From NCBI RefSeq assembly GCF_003576645.1, contig NC_044925.1, positions 1,499,097 through 1,563,096 on the forward strand: 64,000 bases of DNA, in the 5' to 3' direction. Every line of letters begins with the position of its first letter. The first letter of the stretch is position 1. This DNA is from Ipomoea triloba. Its lineage: Eukaryota > Streptophyta > Magnoliopsida > Solanales > Convolvulaceae. Positions 1 to 10,661 of the stretch are shown here, one piece after another. The notes beneath the pieces were generated by a model. It made no database searches, was not told the origin of the DNA, and saw only the letters and a list, made by a program, of their open reading frames with translations. The translations under genes and the position numbers were made by a program.

Positions 1-1650
1 ATGATATTTATATTTAAATGAAAAACAAGATGATATTTTTGTACACAGGTACAACTTTCATTGTAAAACATGCATACCGGGAAAAAGAAATTTTCACCAA
101 AATTTTCTTTCCCATTTGACGTGGTAATAAAATTATTTTTTAGGAAAAATTTTAATTTATGCCTCTCCATAATATACCAATTATCAATGTGACTCCTGAA
201 TTATTAGAGGTATAAATGTATGTTGTCCCTTAATTTTCAAAACAGTACATGTATTGCCTCTACTGTCACAGACTTGAGGTTTAAAATGGTGCCGTTTTAC
301 ATATTAATAATTCAACATTGACTCATTATAGAGATGCATAAATTACAATTTTTTCTATTTTTATTCATTGATTACCATGAATTGACCAACCCATCTGTAT
401 TAGAAAAATAATCTATTTATTAATCAAATACGAATCGTACACGATTACACGGTGACATCATATGGTGAAACTGCTTGATCTCTATACCATGATCCTTGAT
501 CATGGAAAAGAGCCGCATGGTTTAATTTTGGGAGAAATCTATTAATAAAATATGTAAATATTAAATAAAAGATGCAGAGATATATTTGGAAATGAAAATG
601 CTATTTTCATCTCCAAATTTTTTCTATTACATGACTTGTAATCATTGAGTATCATAAATTGACAGAGCTCACCGATTTTTAAATTAACATTAGAGTAACC
701 AATTAGATAGTGCCACTCTAGGTAAAAAAAATAAGAAGAAAAATTTTAAGAGGGGCTTTAATTTGTATCTTACTCTTTTGTAAATAAATATATGCTAAAG
801 TTTTCATGTATAAGTTTTGACTAAAACTGCATTATTTTGAAAAAAATTGTATTGTTTTAGACTAAATAGGGCCAACTTTCTTTCAAAAAAAAAAAAATAG
901 GGCCAACTTCCTTTATATATATTGAGAATGCACGATCTGACTTTATTATTATTTTTTTTTTCATTTTATTTTTCATGTGGTTATCGATCTGTCCTCCAGT
1001 TGACTATTATGTGTACACCCCGCCTCATGATGGATCCGTCCAGCCCCCTGGAAGTGTAGCGAGTTTGAAGCAGCCATGACGCAGATCACTAGAAGCATGG
1101 ATCTCCCATACTAAATCATTTTCTTTCCCAGATTCCAGTTACTCAAATAAATTATTAATAACTAAAGATTAAATAAATATGGGTTGGAATTGAAGTAGTG
1201 GGCAAAATCAAATGAGGTAATTAAGTCTCTATATATGTATGCGTATTCTGGTTGACTCAATAATCTGTTGATTGAAATTTGATAGTATGAATACTAAATC
1301 TATATCTCTATAGTGTCTCACTTTGGTGACCCATTGGCTGTGTTTGTGTTTCACGTTGCAAGTACAAGGCTATTATTTTTCTATTAGACATTGTCTCATG
1401 ATCAAATTAAAGGGTTACTATTACGCCAAAAGTTATAATTAATACTCGATATGCAATTTTATTTAATTTTTTTATACTTGTCTAACAGTCAATGCTATAC
1501 TACTTCAATAATAGAATATTGGACTCGACTCTTCAAGTCGGCGCTTAATACCTAGTGAAAAGAAAAATAATAATATATAATTCGAATAATTTCACCCATA
1601 AGGATATCTACAATCATTATTGTGTGGACCATAAATAAAAAATAGAGTTA
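1..1650. other. AT-rich intergenic DNA, no gene recognised
   Basis: No coding frame with recognisable protein similarity is visible on either strand. The stretch is AT-rich with short poly-A/T runs near 885-897 and 950-960. A somewhat more GC-rich patch lies at about 1015-1110. I could not assign it to a gene or a repeat family. Confidence 0.5.
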
Positions 1651-1654
1651 ATTC

Positions 1655-1790
1655 TAACTATGGTCCTTTGACTAACTTGTTTATCTAGTGCTTGACTAAG
1701 GTTCAAACTCATGACATCCCATATAGGGGAAGTCACTACTTGCCATCTGAACACAAGGTACTTGGCAACCTATGCTAATTCAAAATTAAA
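1655..1790 (-). mobile_element. Degenerate tRNA-derived SINE
   Basis: Read on the minus strand, this has the same layout as the better preserved SINE at 45335-45474: an A-box-like segment, a middle segment around CCCCTATATGGGA, and a B-box-like GAGTTTGAACC. The boxes are mutated and I see no clean target-site duplication, so this is an old copy. The family assignment rests only on comparison with the other copies in this window. Confidence 0.4.
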
Positions 1791-1794
1791 ATAA

Positions 1795-2500
1795 CTGAAC
1801 AAGTTTACTTCCCTGACCAAGGCAAATTATACCATGAACTAGAGTCTACCTTACATTGTAGACTGTGTTTTAAAAATAACATTTAGATTCTGTATTACAC
1901 ATTTTGTAACTATAGTTTACCGTTTTTGTGCCTATAGCTATCATATTATGTGTCAGCAATTATTATGTATCTGTATGTAGTTGACACATTCTGTATCTGT
2001 AATTGACAATTCCTGTACATGTAACTATCATATTATGTGTCAGCAATTATCAAATTATTTGTTAGAAAATTTTTACTTTTCATCCCTAAGTTATTTGGGT
2101 AATTGTAGAATTCATCCATAACTGTTGGTAATACTCAGTTTTCGTCCCTAAGTTATCATTGATGTTGCACTTTCCGTCCATTTACTAATAAAAAAAATTA
2201 GGGATGAAATTTGCAATTTTAGTATAACTTAGGGACGAAAAGTGAGCACGAAAGGACGAAAAGTGCAACACCAATAATAACTTAGGGATAAAAAGTGAGC
2301 ATCACCAACGCTCATGAACGAATTCTACAATTACCTTATAACTTAGAAACGAAAAGTTCAATTAATCCCTTATTTATTTACATGTACACGGTTAACTGTA
2401 AGTACATAATGTTAACTAAAGGTACAAAATTTTTATATCAAGATTCACAAATCACAGTATAATATGAGTTCTGGTCTATGGTATAACTATTGCCTACCCA
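1795..2500. repeat. Dispersed AT-rich element interrupted by a MITE
   Basis: The sequence on both sides of the MITE at 2067-2372 matches 17430-17645 closely, including TTATTTATTTACATGTAC and AAGGTACAAAATTTTT. In the second copy these two flanks are contiguous, so they belong to one dispersed repeat that the MITE split. The terminal sequence resembles the family with GGACCATGGTCC ends found elsewhere in the window. No gene is visible. Confidence 0.5.
2067..2372. mobile_element. Foldback MITE
   Basis: The arms at about 2088-2130 and 2300-2362 are inverted copies of each other. CTAAGTTAT.TGGGTAATTG on the left faces CAATTACCTTATAACTTAG on the right. A second inner inverted pair (CCCTAAGTTATCATTG and CAATAATAACTTAGGG) makes the element almost wholly self-complementary. 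It has no coding capacity. The paralogous repeat near 17560 lacks it, which gives an empty site. I could not fix the exact ends or the target-site duplication. Confidence 0.6.
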
Positions 2501-2506
2501 AATACC

Positions 2507-3439
2507 CTAAATACCATACATAAACCCATAGGTATGAAATTTCTCCCTAGTGAGAGAATTAACGCGCCCAATGGCTTGAGGGTTCAAGTAATTCTTGTAG
2601 TCACCACTTGTGGCCTGTCTAGAATCCGAACAAGGATCCTCGGATTTATTCATTACATGATTGCTCAAAACTTCAAAGCTGCAACTTTTCACGATCTCCG
2701 CCACCTTCTCATTCTCTTCACCTCCAAATCCACACCCCAAAAACTCAGCCAATCTTTTGACATGTGTTTCCGTGTCCTTCGCGAGCTCCTCGTACGTAAT
2801 AAACAAAACTTTCCCACGGTTTTTCAAACTCGCATTCTTGTACCCCAACACATGCTCGTAGTAAGGCCCGAAAGGGAAAATCCCCTTGCAGAAGTTCCCG
2901 ACCGCCTCTTCCAACGGCCACGCCTCTTCCTCGTCCTTCTTCTGCTCATTCTCGAAATGCCACATCCAATTCAAGGTATCTTTCGGATTCCTCGTCACAT
3001 AAACCACCCGACAATCCGAGGTTTCTAGGGTTGTCCCTAACATTTGATAGGGAATATGCGTGCCGAAAATCCTCCTACCATTACCAAACTGGGCATTATT
3101 ATTTTCTAACCTTTTCGGTGATTCCTTTTCCTTGTACACTTGAAGTTCCAGGAAGGGAACGAGGTCGTGGGGACTATGTTCTAGGGAGCCAAGAGATGAC
3201 CGGTTGACGATGGAGTAGACCAGAGATTTGAGCCAGGTCGTGCAGGTTTTCGGTAGAGAAGCTAAGATTACATCGTCTTGACGAGGTTCGAACTCGTTGA
3301 GGACACGTTTAACGCCGGAGACATGTTCGGGGAGGAACCAGAAGCCGTTGATTTGGTCGAGGGTTTCATCTCCCAATTTTGTTTGTTTGATCAAGAAGGA
3401 TGATGGTTGGGCTTCGTTTTCGGACTTATTAAGCTGCAT
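2507..3439 (-). CDS. SOT1: divergent cytosolic sulfotransferase-like protein, possibly catalytically impaired
   Basis: Single-exon, 310-residue member of the plant cytosolic sulfotransferase family, which moves sulfate from PAPS to hydroxyl groups of small acceptors. Family marks seen: QINGFWFLP at 29-37, P-loop PKTCTTWLK at 63-71, catalytic His near 128 in GTHIPYQ, RNPKDTLNWMWHF from residue 150, and SGDYKNYL near the C-terminus. Three departures stand out. The P-loop glycine (normally PKTGTTW) is Cys66. The serine of the 3'-phosphate site (NSLWHF in paralogs) is Trp158. About eight to ten residues (the WFPTPYNSFF loop) are missing in frame before the C-terminal motif. The N-terminus is longer and unlike the paralogs. 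The start is ATG at 3439, with a TATA box about 80 bp upstream. The frame is open, so it may be expressed, but normal PAPS binding is doubtful. Acceptor unknown. Confidence 0.85.
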   Translation of the reverse strand: MQLNKSENEAQPSSFLIKQTKLGDETLDQINGFWFLPEHVSGVKRVLNEFEPRQDDVILASLPKTCTTWLKSLVYSIVNRSSLGSLEHSPHDLVPFLELQVYKEKESPKRLENNNAQFGNGRRIFGTHIPYQMLGTTLETSDCRVVYVTRNPKDTLNWMWHFENEQKKDEEEAWPLEEAVGNFCKGIFPFGPYYEHVLGYKNASLKNRGKVLFITYEELAKDTETHVKRLAEFLGCGFGGEENEKVAEIVKSCSFEVLSNHVMNKSEDPCSDSRQATSGDYKNYLNPQAIGRVNSLTREKFHTYGFMYGI

Positions 3440-3517
3440 AATGCTGATAAAAATTATATATTATATTTCAGACAATATGGATGATGAAATTAAAAAGATG
3501 GATGAGAAGAGCATGGT

Positions 3518-3530
3518 GGTATATATAGTA
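3518..3530 (-). promoter_or_regulatory. TATA box of SOT1
   Basis: On the minus strand this reads CTATATATACC, about 80 bp upstream of the SOT1 ATG. It differs from the CTATAAATAG/T box shared by the main subfamily, in line with SOT1 being an outlier. Inferred from position and sequence only. Confidence 0.5.
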
Positions 3531-3539
3531 TAGATGGAT

Positions 3540-4470
3540 GATAAGATGAATTAACGAATGTTTCTCTGGTTCGATGAATTAATGTGCAGTGAACGCGAAA
3601 AGATCGATGGTTGTCTTTTTGGTGGTTTCACACTTTCATCTATCTCGTACCTTAATTTTCTTATCCCATTTATTATGCATATATGTCACTCATTTTGCAT
3701 GGGTGAAGTGATTAATAATCAATTTCTAGATTACTTTTTGTTAGTTTACACTGCACAATATTAAACATTTAAAAAAAAGTTTGGTTGACTTTAATGACCG
3801 TGTACACTTGTTCATTTAAAAAGGTCAAGAATTTGAACCACCCCTTGTATGAAAAAAATAATCTGGCCAGCACAGGACATCTCATGGTCAAACACAAAAA
3901 AGGTCCATCCTTATCACCAACTTCCATATAATCAAATTTACAATTATTTCACTATTTTCTTTACATACTCACAATTATATTCCAATTAAAACAAAAGAAA
4001 AAAAAAACAAAACAAAAAAGCATGGAAAGCTTGCAAGAGTAGGGATGACAATTTAAAAAAAAAAAAATCAACCGGCGACATTTTTGTAAATAACTTGAGC
4101 TTTGAGTGCAAGTAATATGTGTTAAAAGTGTAAGTAACAGATGCAAATGTGCAAGTAAAATCATTTAAAAGAACAACCATTTACACTTAATAGTGCAAAT
4201 AATTTACCTTTTCATAATGATCGATGCACTTAATGATAACGTTTGGTACAAGTAATATTGTTGATTGGTGTACATTATATTGTTGTGTTTTTAATACATT
4301 TTATTTGCATTTAGGTGTACTCTATGAAACTGTTATTTGCACCTCAAATTATTTATAAAAATGCCACCACATTTTTTAAAAAGTGTTTCTAATAAGTTAA
4401 TTAATCTATCTAGATTGACAGTTGCGATGGGATCTTATTTCTCTCATGGGTACGTGTTCTCATTTGATCA
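3540..4470. repeat. Intergenic module duplicated at 36565-37400
   Basis: No gene seen. The block from about 3725 to 4450 matches 36565-37400: TACTTTTTGTTAGTTTACACT, then AATATTAAACATTTAAA, then GTGTTAAAAGTGTAAGTAACAG, then a stretch rich in AAGTGCAAGTAA. This shows that upstream DNA was copied along with SOT genes. The short open frames here are poly-A/T shadows. Confidence 0.55.
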
Positions 4471-4475
4471 GTTTC

Positions 4476-4476
<1 letters not shown>

Positions 4477-4553
<77 letters not shown>

Positions 4554-4554
4554 T
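4477..4554. repeat. Compound microsatellite (TC)n(TA)n(CA)n
   Basis: A run of CT repeats passes directly into about 36 bp of TA repeats and then into CA repeats. Likely highly length-variable. Confidence 0.95.
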
Positions 4555-4559
4555 TAAGT

Positions 4560-5215
4560 ATTTTTTTCAGAAAAAACTTTATTAATCAAGCAAAATAAAT
4601 ATTTTTACAAATGATCGCCCAAAAGTCACCTGGACAAAATGCATAAATAAATAAAGGAATGAACGCAAACTCAAAAAAAAAAAGGCCCACGCCTAAAGAA
4701 TGGAAACAAATAAAATAAAGAAAGGCTAAAGCCAACCAAGGCCCAAACCTAAAGAATGAAATATTTGAAATAATAAATGCATAAATGCAGGTGCAAGATT
4801 CTCTAATAAGCCTAAATCGTCCGGTCATCACTTGAAAATTTGATAACATAACGGTAGAACATGGACATATCAATCCTGTTAGGAACAAGGACCATATAAC
4901 ACATGAGGCACATTGGTTGCCATAAAGAAAGTAAGAGACACAGTCTCTTATCAAAAGTTAGCTAAATTTTTAAAATTAGGACTTAGGTTTTTACATACTT
5001 TTTTTATTTATTATTATTAAAAATTGCACTAATTTAATAGTACACTTTTATTATGAGTTGATCGGGGAAAGGAAAGCCCCATACCCGCCTAATTCTCCCC
5101 AGGGATGAGGATGAAGAATATTTTCAATTCCCCATAGGAGATGGGCTAACTCGGAATTAAATGGGTTAGCCGGATCGTCATCCCTAACTATGTCTTCTAC
5201 TACTGGATACTTCGA
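4560..5215. repeat. Dispersed non-coding repeat, copy 1
   Basis: The same block occurs at about 13870-14545 and 46190-46720. Shared marks are AAAGAATGAAATATTTGAAATAA near 4752, CATGGACATATCAATCCTGT, and GAGTTGATCGGGGA near 5057. Each copy lies 2-3 kb from the 3' side of a SOT locus, so it travelled with the gene duplications. The left end TTTATTAATCAAGCAAAATAAA preceded by T/A runs is compatible with the 3' tail of a minus-strand retroelement, but I see no coding remnant. Confidence 0.5.
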
Positions 5216-5244
5216 TCTCCAATTCTTTTGAGAGATTGACTTTG

Positions 5245-6085
5245 TCTACTGCCAGTCGTTATATCGTGGACCATTGTCCACAAAGTTTTGTGGACCATGG
5301 TCTAAAAACGACACCGTTTCTTTAAGTAAAGAAACTGCTGCAGTTACAACTTAACGGAGCTCCGTAAATGAAACTACAGTTTATCTCAAATGATACTGCC
5401 TCACATTTATTTTTATATTATCAAATGAAACTGTAGTTATATCAAAATGAAAATATACTTGTGTTGAAAGGAAACTGCAATGTATATAAAATGAAACTGA
5501 ATAACAGTTTCACATATTTGAGTGTGTATTGCCCAATGAAATTGTAGTTATATCAAAATGATACTATAGTTGTGTTAAAAGGAAACTGTTGTGTATATAA
5601 AATGAAACTGAATAACAGTTTCACATATTTGAGTGTATAATGTTGAATGAAACTGTAGTTATATCGAAATGATACTGTAGTTGTGTTGAAAGGAAACTGC
5701 AATGTATATAAAATGAAAATGAATAACAGTTTCACATATTTGAGTGTATATTGTCGAATGAAACTGTATTTATATCGAAATGATACTGTAGTTATGTTGT
5801 AATGAAACTATAGTGTATATAAAATGAAACTGAATAATAGTTTCACATATTTGATTGTATAATGTCGAATGAAAGTGTAGTTATATTGAAATGAAACTGT
5901 TATAATTAGTTACATGTGTTGAAAGGAAACTGCAGTGTCGTATATAAAATGAAACTGAATATGTTACACAAATAGAGCTGTTACTTTACACATAACAGTG
6001 CGAACAAGTGCCATTTTTTTTTCATTAAAAGAAACGACACCATTTTGAACCATGGTCCATAGTATTTTTGCGATCTACTGGTGTC
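5245..6085. mobile_element. GGACCATGGTCC-family element with an internal minisatellite
   Basis: The ends are inverted: TTATATCGTGGACCATTGTCC on the left, ACCATGGTCCATAGTA on the right, with AAACGACACC-type segments just inside. The centre (5400-5970) is a minisatellite of about 110 bp per unit, four to five copies, built from ATGAAACTGTAGTTATATC and AACAGTTTCACATATTTGAG. The same design recurs at 31465-32026, where clean target duplications are visible. It looks like a non-autonomous DNA transposon. Confidence 0.6.
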
Positions 6086-6089
6086 TTAA

Positions 6090-7020
6090 GTTTTCTACTC
6101 AAGAGCTTTGTCGGATGACAACTATAGTATACTGATTCTTAGATATTTTGAGAGATTGACTTAGTCTACTGATGTCTTAAGTTTTCTACTCAAGAGCTTT
6201 GTCGGATGACTATTATAGTATACTCATTCTTAGATATTTTGATGCTTGCATCTCAATTGCATGTGTTTGAGGTCTGTCGGTCCTAGTTCTACTAGAGCAT
6301 AACTCTGCTATACATAAGTCTAATGAGTTACATCTTTGCCATTTATATTTCATGCTAAACTGATTTGAGTCCTATTTTACTTTTCGCAAGAATTCTTAAG
6401 AATAAAAAGCTACAAGCTAAGTTAATTGGAGTTATACCGTTTCTATATGACTTAATATCATCAAAATTTATTATTAGACATAATTCTTTAACACTTTAGT
6501 ACTAAGCAAAACATAACACACTTTTAATAATGCTTACAAAATGAAATATAGTACAATAAAACTTTCTTCAGAAAAAAAAAAAGTTAAAAACAAAAGTGAA
6601 TTTGAAGTACAGAGAAGGTGGGGGACTTGTTTTCAAAAAACAAAAAAGGTGGGGGATTTCTTCTATTGTCTTGTAACTCCAGTAGAAGGTCCCACCCAGT
6701 ACCATCAACACAACCCATGCCCTTAAGTCAATAATTGATTCCCTTATCTTGAATTGGCCCCACTTAAAAATCTCAAGTAGGATTTTCCTTATCCAGAAAG
6801 GCAATATCTTTTGCCCCAAAGTCATTACACTCCAGTTTAACAGGGAGACATAGCTATCTATTAAGTAAGAGGACAAATATTTGGTATTCATAAAGAACTA
6901 CCTTACAAGAAAATGAAACTCCTATATTATGACTGTCAAGGCTCAAGCATGATTTTTCTTTTGCGACTCCACTACAGTCATTAGTAATTGATAGCTCATT
7001 TATTTATTTGAAAATTAATT
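6090..7020. repeat. SOT 3'-flanking module
   Basis: This block reappears next to SOT4 (15040-15950), SOT5 (18580-19000, partial) and SOT9 (46740-48000). Landmarks are CTACTGATGTCTTAAGTTTTC, AATTCTTAAGAATAAAAAG, GAAGTACAGAGAAGGTGGGGG and ACCATCAACACAACCCATGC. It has no coding content of its own. It supplies the empty sites that prove the solo LTR at 14568-15032 and the MITE at 47170-47514 are later insertions. Confidence 0.7.
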
Positions 7021-7021
7021 T

Positions 7022-7105
7022 ATCATCACATTGTGATCTAGTGGCACCCAATTGTACTCTTAGATGAGAGGGGTGAGTTCGAGCCTTGTGTAATTAACAT
7101 CTTCT
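7022..7105 (+). mobile_element. Short SINE fragment
   Basis: TGATCTAGTGGCACC resembles a pol III A box, and GTGAGTTCGAGCCTTG about 40 bp downstream resembles a B box. Same family as 32625-32765 and 45335-45474. It replaces sequence that is present in the matching flank of SOT4. The rest of the element is missing. Confidence 0.45.
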
Positions 7106-7302
7106 CTCTGTTGTTTATATACAAAACAGAGCATATGGGAAAATAGTTTAGAAGTTCATGGAGAAAAACAAGCATGAATTGAAGAAGAATTAAAGCACAA
7201 ATACAATATTAAGTACAATATAATCTTGAAATGCATACATACATTTTTAAATTTAACAGTGTTCTTGCATATATTTGTCACAAACTAATTCAATTAAACA
7301 CA

Positions 7303-8231
7303 CTAAATCCCATAAATAAAACCAGATTTGTGAAATTTCTCCTCAGTAAGTGCATCTATACTTTTGATAGCCTATCACTGAAGTAATTTGTATGGTCACC
7401 CACTTTTGCTTGTCTAAAAAACGAATTATAAGGAGCTGGAAACCAATCAGGACAATCCTCCGACTTGTTCACCTCATGATTCTTCAAAACCTCAAAGCTA
7501 CAACACTTGACTATCTCCTCCACTCCCTTATCGTCCTCCTCGGCAAAAGGACAACCTAAAAACTCAGCCAATCTTTTAAGGTGACTTTTCGTATCATCCT
7601 TTAACTCTTCATAAGTAATAAAGAAGAATTTACTAGGATTCATCAAACTAGCCGTTCTGTACCCCAATACATGCTCGTAGTAAGGTCCGGCAGGCACAAT
7701 CCCACGAAGAAATTTCTCCACGGCTTCTTCCAACTCCCATGGCGCTTCCTCGGCCATCTTCCACTTATTGGCGAAATGCCAGAGAGAATTTAAGGTGTCC
7801 TTTGGGTTCCTGGCAACATAAACCACACGACAGCCCGAGGATTCCAAGGTTTTGCCTAGCAGTTGGTAAGGAATATGTGTATGGAAAAGTCTAGTGGTGT
7901 CCTCTGACGATAGGTGAATTGATGATTCCGATGATTCTTGATCTCCATAGACTTGAACTTCTAGGTAAGGTATGAGGTCGTGGGGGTTGTTTTTGACTAG
8001 AGAATCAAGGGAGGAGCGATTGATGATTGAGTAAAGAAGAGATTTGAGCCATGTGGTGCCGGTTTTAGGATACGAACCCAAGATTACATCGCTGGGATGT
8101 GGGTTGAACTCGGCTAGCACTCGGTGAATTCTGGGGATAAGAAAAGGCATGAACCAGAAGCCATTGATCTGCTCTAAATGTTTATCTCCCCACCATTTCT
8201 CTTCTTCTGATGAGATATTGCTGTTCTCCAT
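7303..8231 (-). pseudogene. SOT2: sulfotransferase with a C-terminal frameshift
   Basis: Main-subfamily SOT starting at ATG 8231. PKTGTTWLKS P-loop, THIPYQLLG catalytic histidine, RNPKDTLNSLWHF and FRQAKVGDHTNYFSD are all present. Near 7371-7374 the paralogs read GATAGCCTCATCACTG on the plus strand, while this copy reads GATAGCCTATCACTG, one C short. The frame then ends at 7356 with six foreign residues (DRLSKV), giving 291 residues and losing the last 24 or so. The ancestral stop is still readable at 7303. The lost part is the C-terminal helix after the PAPS loop, so the product is probably unstable. A single-base change could also be an assembly error. The promoter is intact. Confidence 0.8.
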
Positions 8232-8267
8232 ATCGAGATTGATGACTAATAATGCAAAGCTATTTTA

Positions 8268-8277
8268 CTATTTATAG
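8268..8277 (-). promoter_or_regulatory. TATA box of SOT2
   Basis: CTATAAATAG on the minus strand, only about 38 bp upstream of the ATG. With a usual 25-32 bp TATA-to-start spacing, the mRNA leader would be about 5-15 nt. The same geometry holds for SOT4, SOT5, SOT6, SOT7 and SOT8. The flank TGGTTTGGTTTGAAGAGAGA (plus-strand reading) is conserved across the subfamily. Confidence 0.7.
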
Positions 8278-8499
8278 TGGTTTGGTTTGAAGAGAGAGAT
8301 AAATTATCCTCAATCGACGACAACACATCATGCGATCCTTATCGATTAGCGCAGCTGCCATCCACCAAATTAGACTAAGCTACCTAACATCACTGTCTCA
8401 CATGCCATGGACCATGTGTTCCGTATTGAAATTTAGTACGCAAACTGAAGGAACCTTTCACACTTCGACCTTGTGAAAATTCGAAAAAATAATTAAGAA

Positions 8500-9300
8500 G
8501 AACATGAATAATAACAATATATTTTTTTGAGTGATTTTTTTAATTTTCATATACAATGGACCTGTTTATACTGAGCTACTAATACATATAATAATTAACA
8601 TACTAAAATTATATTAATTATACAAGGTAATGATCATACATAATTTTCTCCGGCTAGTCTACATTCAATCATCTCCCCTTTCTTTTCAAGTTATCCCCTA
8701 AATAAGTCACCAATTGATTCTTCCCTTTCATGCGTATCACCATGGTTCAAAGTGCACTGTGAACCCTAGTGTATTTGTATGTATGTGAGTTTTTGTATCT
8801 TGTGTTATAAAATTCTGTATCTAAGTGTATGAATTTTGTACCTGAAACAAATTTGTAATTCTGTATTATCTTATTAATTTATGTGTCTTTATATTGTGAA
8901 ATTATGTGCTTATGAACAAAAATTATGTACTTAAATCATATTTGAAAAATAAGTAAATATATAACATATGTATGTATTTTGTGTTGTGATTTTTTGTTTC
9001 TTGCTTTATGAAATTCTGTACATTACGAGTATGAATATGCACCTCGTTGTTTAGATACAAGATCCATAATGCTATTTGGTCCATGGTCCATGATATAAAT
9101 TGCTCCTACATGTTACTCAGCATGAATGTGTATGTATGTATAAATGTATTTTATTTTATTCTTTTTTATTTTTAATATGCATACATGGCTAGTCAATTTT
9201 ATCCAAGTTAGGACACATGCATAACTACATAAGCTATCATGTCAGAATTTACCGATTTAAATCCGTAGAACACATAAGTTGTCGAGTTGATACATTTAAT
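8500..9300. repeat. GGACCATGG-family repeat and AT-rich flank
   Basis: From about 8730 (CACCATGGTTCAAAGTGCAC) to 9105 (TGGTCCATGGTCCATGATAT) lies a dispersed element whose interior is rich in GTATTTTGTGTTGTGATTTT-like phrases. Related copies are at about 40390-40780 and 49490-49720, always upstream of a SOT or an SOT-promoter relic. No gene is visible. Confidence 0.5.
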
Positions 9301-9320
9301 TATAACTTTTTAAAATTTAA

Positions 9321-10425
9321 GGGGGTGTATTCAATCACGATTTTCATGAACTTTTAAATACTTTTATCAACTTTAAAAGTTTGGTGGTATTCAATTAAGA
9401 CTTTTATAAACTCTTTAAAAGTATACCTGTATTCAATTAAAACTTTTCAAAACTCTTTAGATGTATACATGTATTCGATTCAGACTTTTATAGAGTTATT
9501 AAAAGTCTACTGGTATTCAAAAAGTTACTAACTTTCACAAACTCTATCAGAATAGGATTTCTATAGACTTTCTCTTCATTAATATAAATAGATGAAATCC
9601 AACCCTCCAACCCCAAACTTTTCAATATTCTCTGCAAACTTCTTTTCCTCTATCTAAACTAGGCAAATTTTCCATCAATTTTATGGTACGTATCAAATCT
9701 TTCACAAATATATATATATATTTTTATATTCAAGCAAATTTTTTGTTGTCATCACAACAAAATAATTGCTGCGATCGCAGCTAAAAAAATTGCTGCGATC
9801 GCAGCAACAAGAATCTGCTGCGATCGCAGCAACAAGAATCTGTTGCGAACAACAGCAGCTGGCTGCTGTTCGTAGCAGATTTATGGAACAGCAGCAGTAA
9901 TTTATTGCTGCTGTGCAGCAAAAATATTTGCTGCGCAGCAAATTTTTTAAAATTTATAAATTTTAAATTTTAGTTAATTAATATGTTTATAATTTTATAT
10001 AATTGTATGTTTATTACTCAGCATTAGTTGTTTCATTAGTTCAAGAAATATTTTTATTGGTTATATTTATAAAAATTGATTATATTTTGTTTATGAATAA
10101 TATACTCTATTTTTGTGACATCAATATTTTTTTTTTAATCTCTACAATGCACTAATTTATAGATAATATATTAATAGAAGTTATGGAATGTTTGTGAGGG
10201 TGTATTCAATTTAGAGTTTTAATGACTTTTGTAAACTTTTTAATATGAAAAAGTTTTTAAAAATCTATAAATGTTTATTCTATGGATATTTATAAACTCT
10301 TACAAATTTTATAAAAGTTTAAAAGATTCTAGGAAAGTTTACAAAAACTCTACAAAAGTCAATTAAAATCCATCACTTTAAAAGTATTTAAAAGTTCATG
10401 AAAGTCGTGATTGAATACACCCCCT
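9321..10425. mobile_element. Non-autonomous DNA transposon with GGGGGTGTATTCAAT termini
   Basis: The perfect terminal inverted repeat GGGGGTGTATTCAAT (9321-9335) faces ATTGAATACACCCCC (10411-10425). The inversion continues inward imperfectly for more than 60 bp (ATTTTCATGAACTTTTAAATAC against GTATTTAAAAGTTCATGAAAGT). The flanking 8-mers TAAAATTT and CAAATTTT match at six of eight positions, which hints at an old hAT-like duplication but is not proof. There is no transposase. A partial relative lies at 35570-36265. Confidence 0.65.
9764..9945. repeat. Array of GCTGCGATCGCAGC palindromes
   Basis: Three copies of the palindrome TGCTGCGATCGCAGC(A/T) are followed by further dyads: GAACAACAGCAGCTGGCTGCTGTTC, TTGCTGCTGTGCAGCAA and TTTGCTGCGCAGCAAA. 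They sit in the middle of the element at 9321-10425. The frame that crosses it (Cys/Ser-rich) is a by-product of GCTGC repeats and not a gene. Confidence 0.85.
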
Positions 10426-10439
10426 TCAAATTTTAATTA

Positions 10440-10660
10440 TTTTTCTTATATAGCTTGAGAGTTTATATGATCATTTCCCATGTACTAAATAATAACTATT
10501 TTGGAATAGATTTAAAAACTAAGTAAAAGTAATTTGTAAAATTCAAAACATATAAAGAATTAATTGATTTCCTTTATCTCTAAGGTCTTAACTTCATAGA
10601 ATTTAGTGATTTACAACCCATGCCGGCCTCTTGTAGTGGCTTTAGGTCTCCACTTAGTCC
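10440..10660. other. Intergenic, no feature recognised
   Basis: Unique-looking AT-rich spacer. The end AACTTCATAGAATTTAGTGATTTACAACCCATGCC matches the 3' flank of SOT8 (37790-37830), so it is part of the SOT3/SOT8 duplication unit. Confidence 0.5.
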
Positions 10661-10661
10661 A

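Noticed and set aside
2534..3028. 164-codon plus-strand frame opposite SOT1
   Set aside because: Antisense shadow of SOT1. Similar shadows occur opposite other SOT genes.
9764..9945. Cyanobacterial HIP1 (GCGATCGC) signature implying foreign DNA
   Set aside because: The octamer arises from GCTGC-flanked palindromes in a plant transposon. No other bacterial sign is present.
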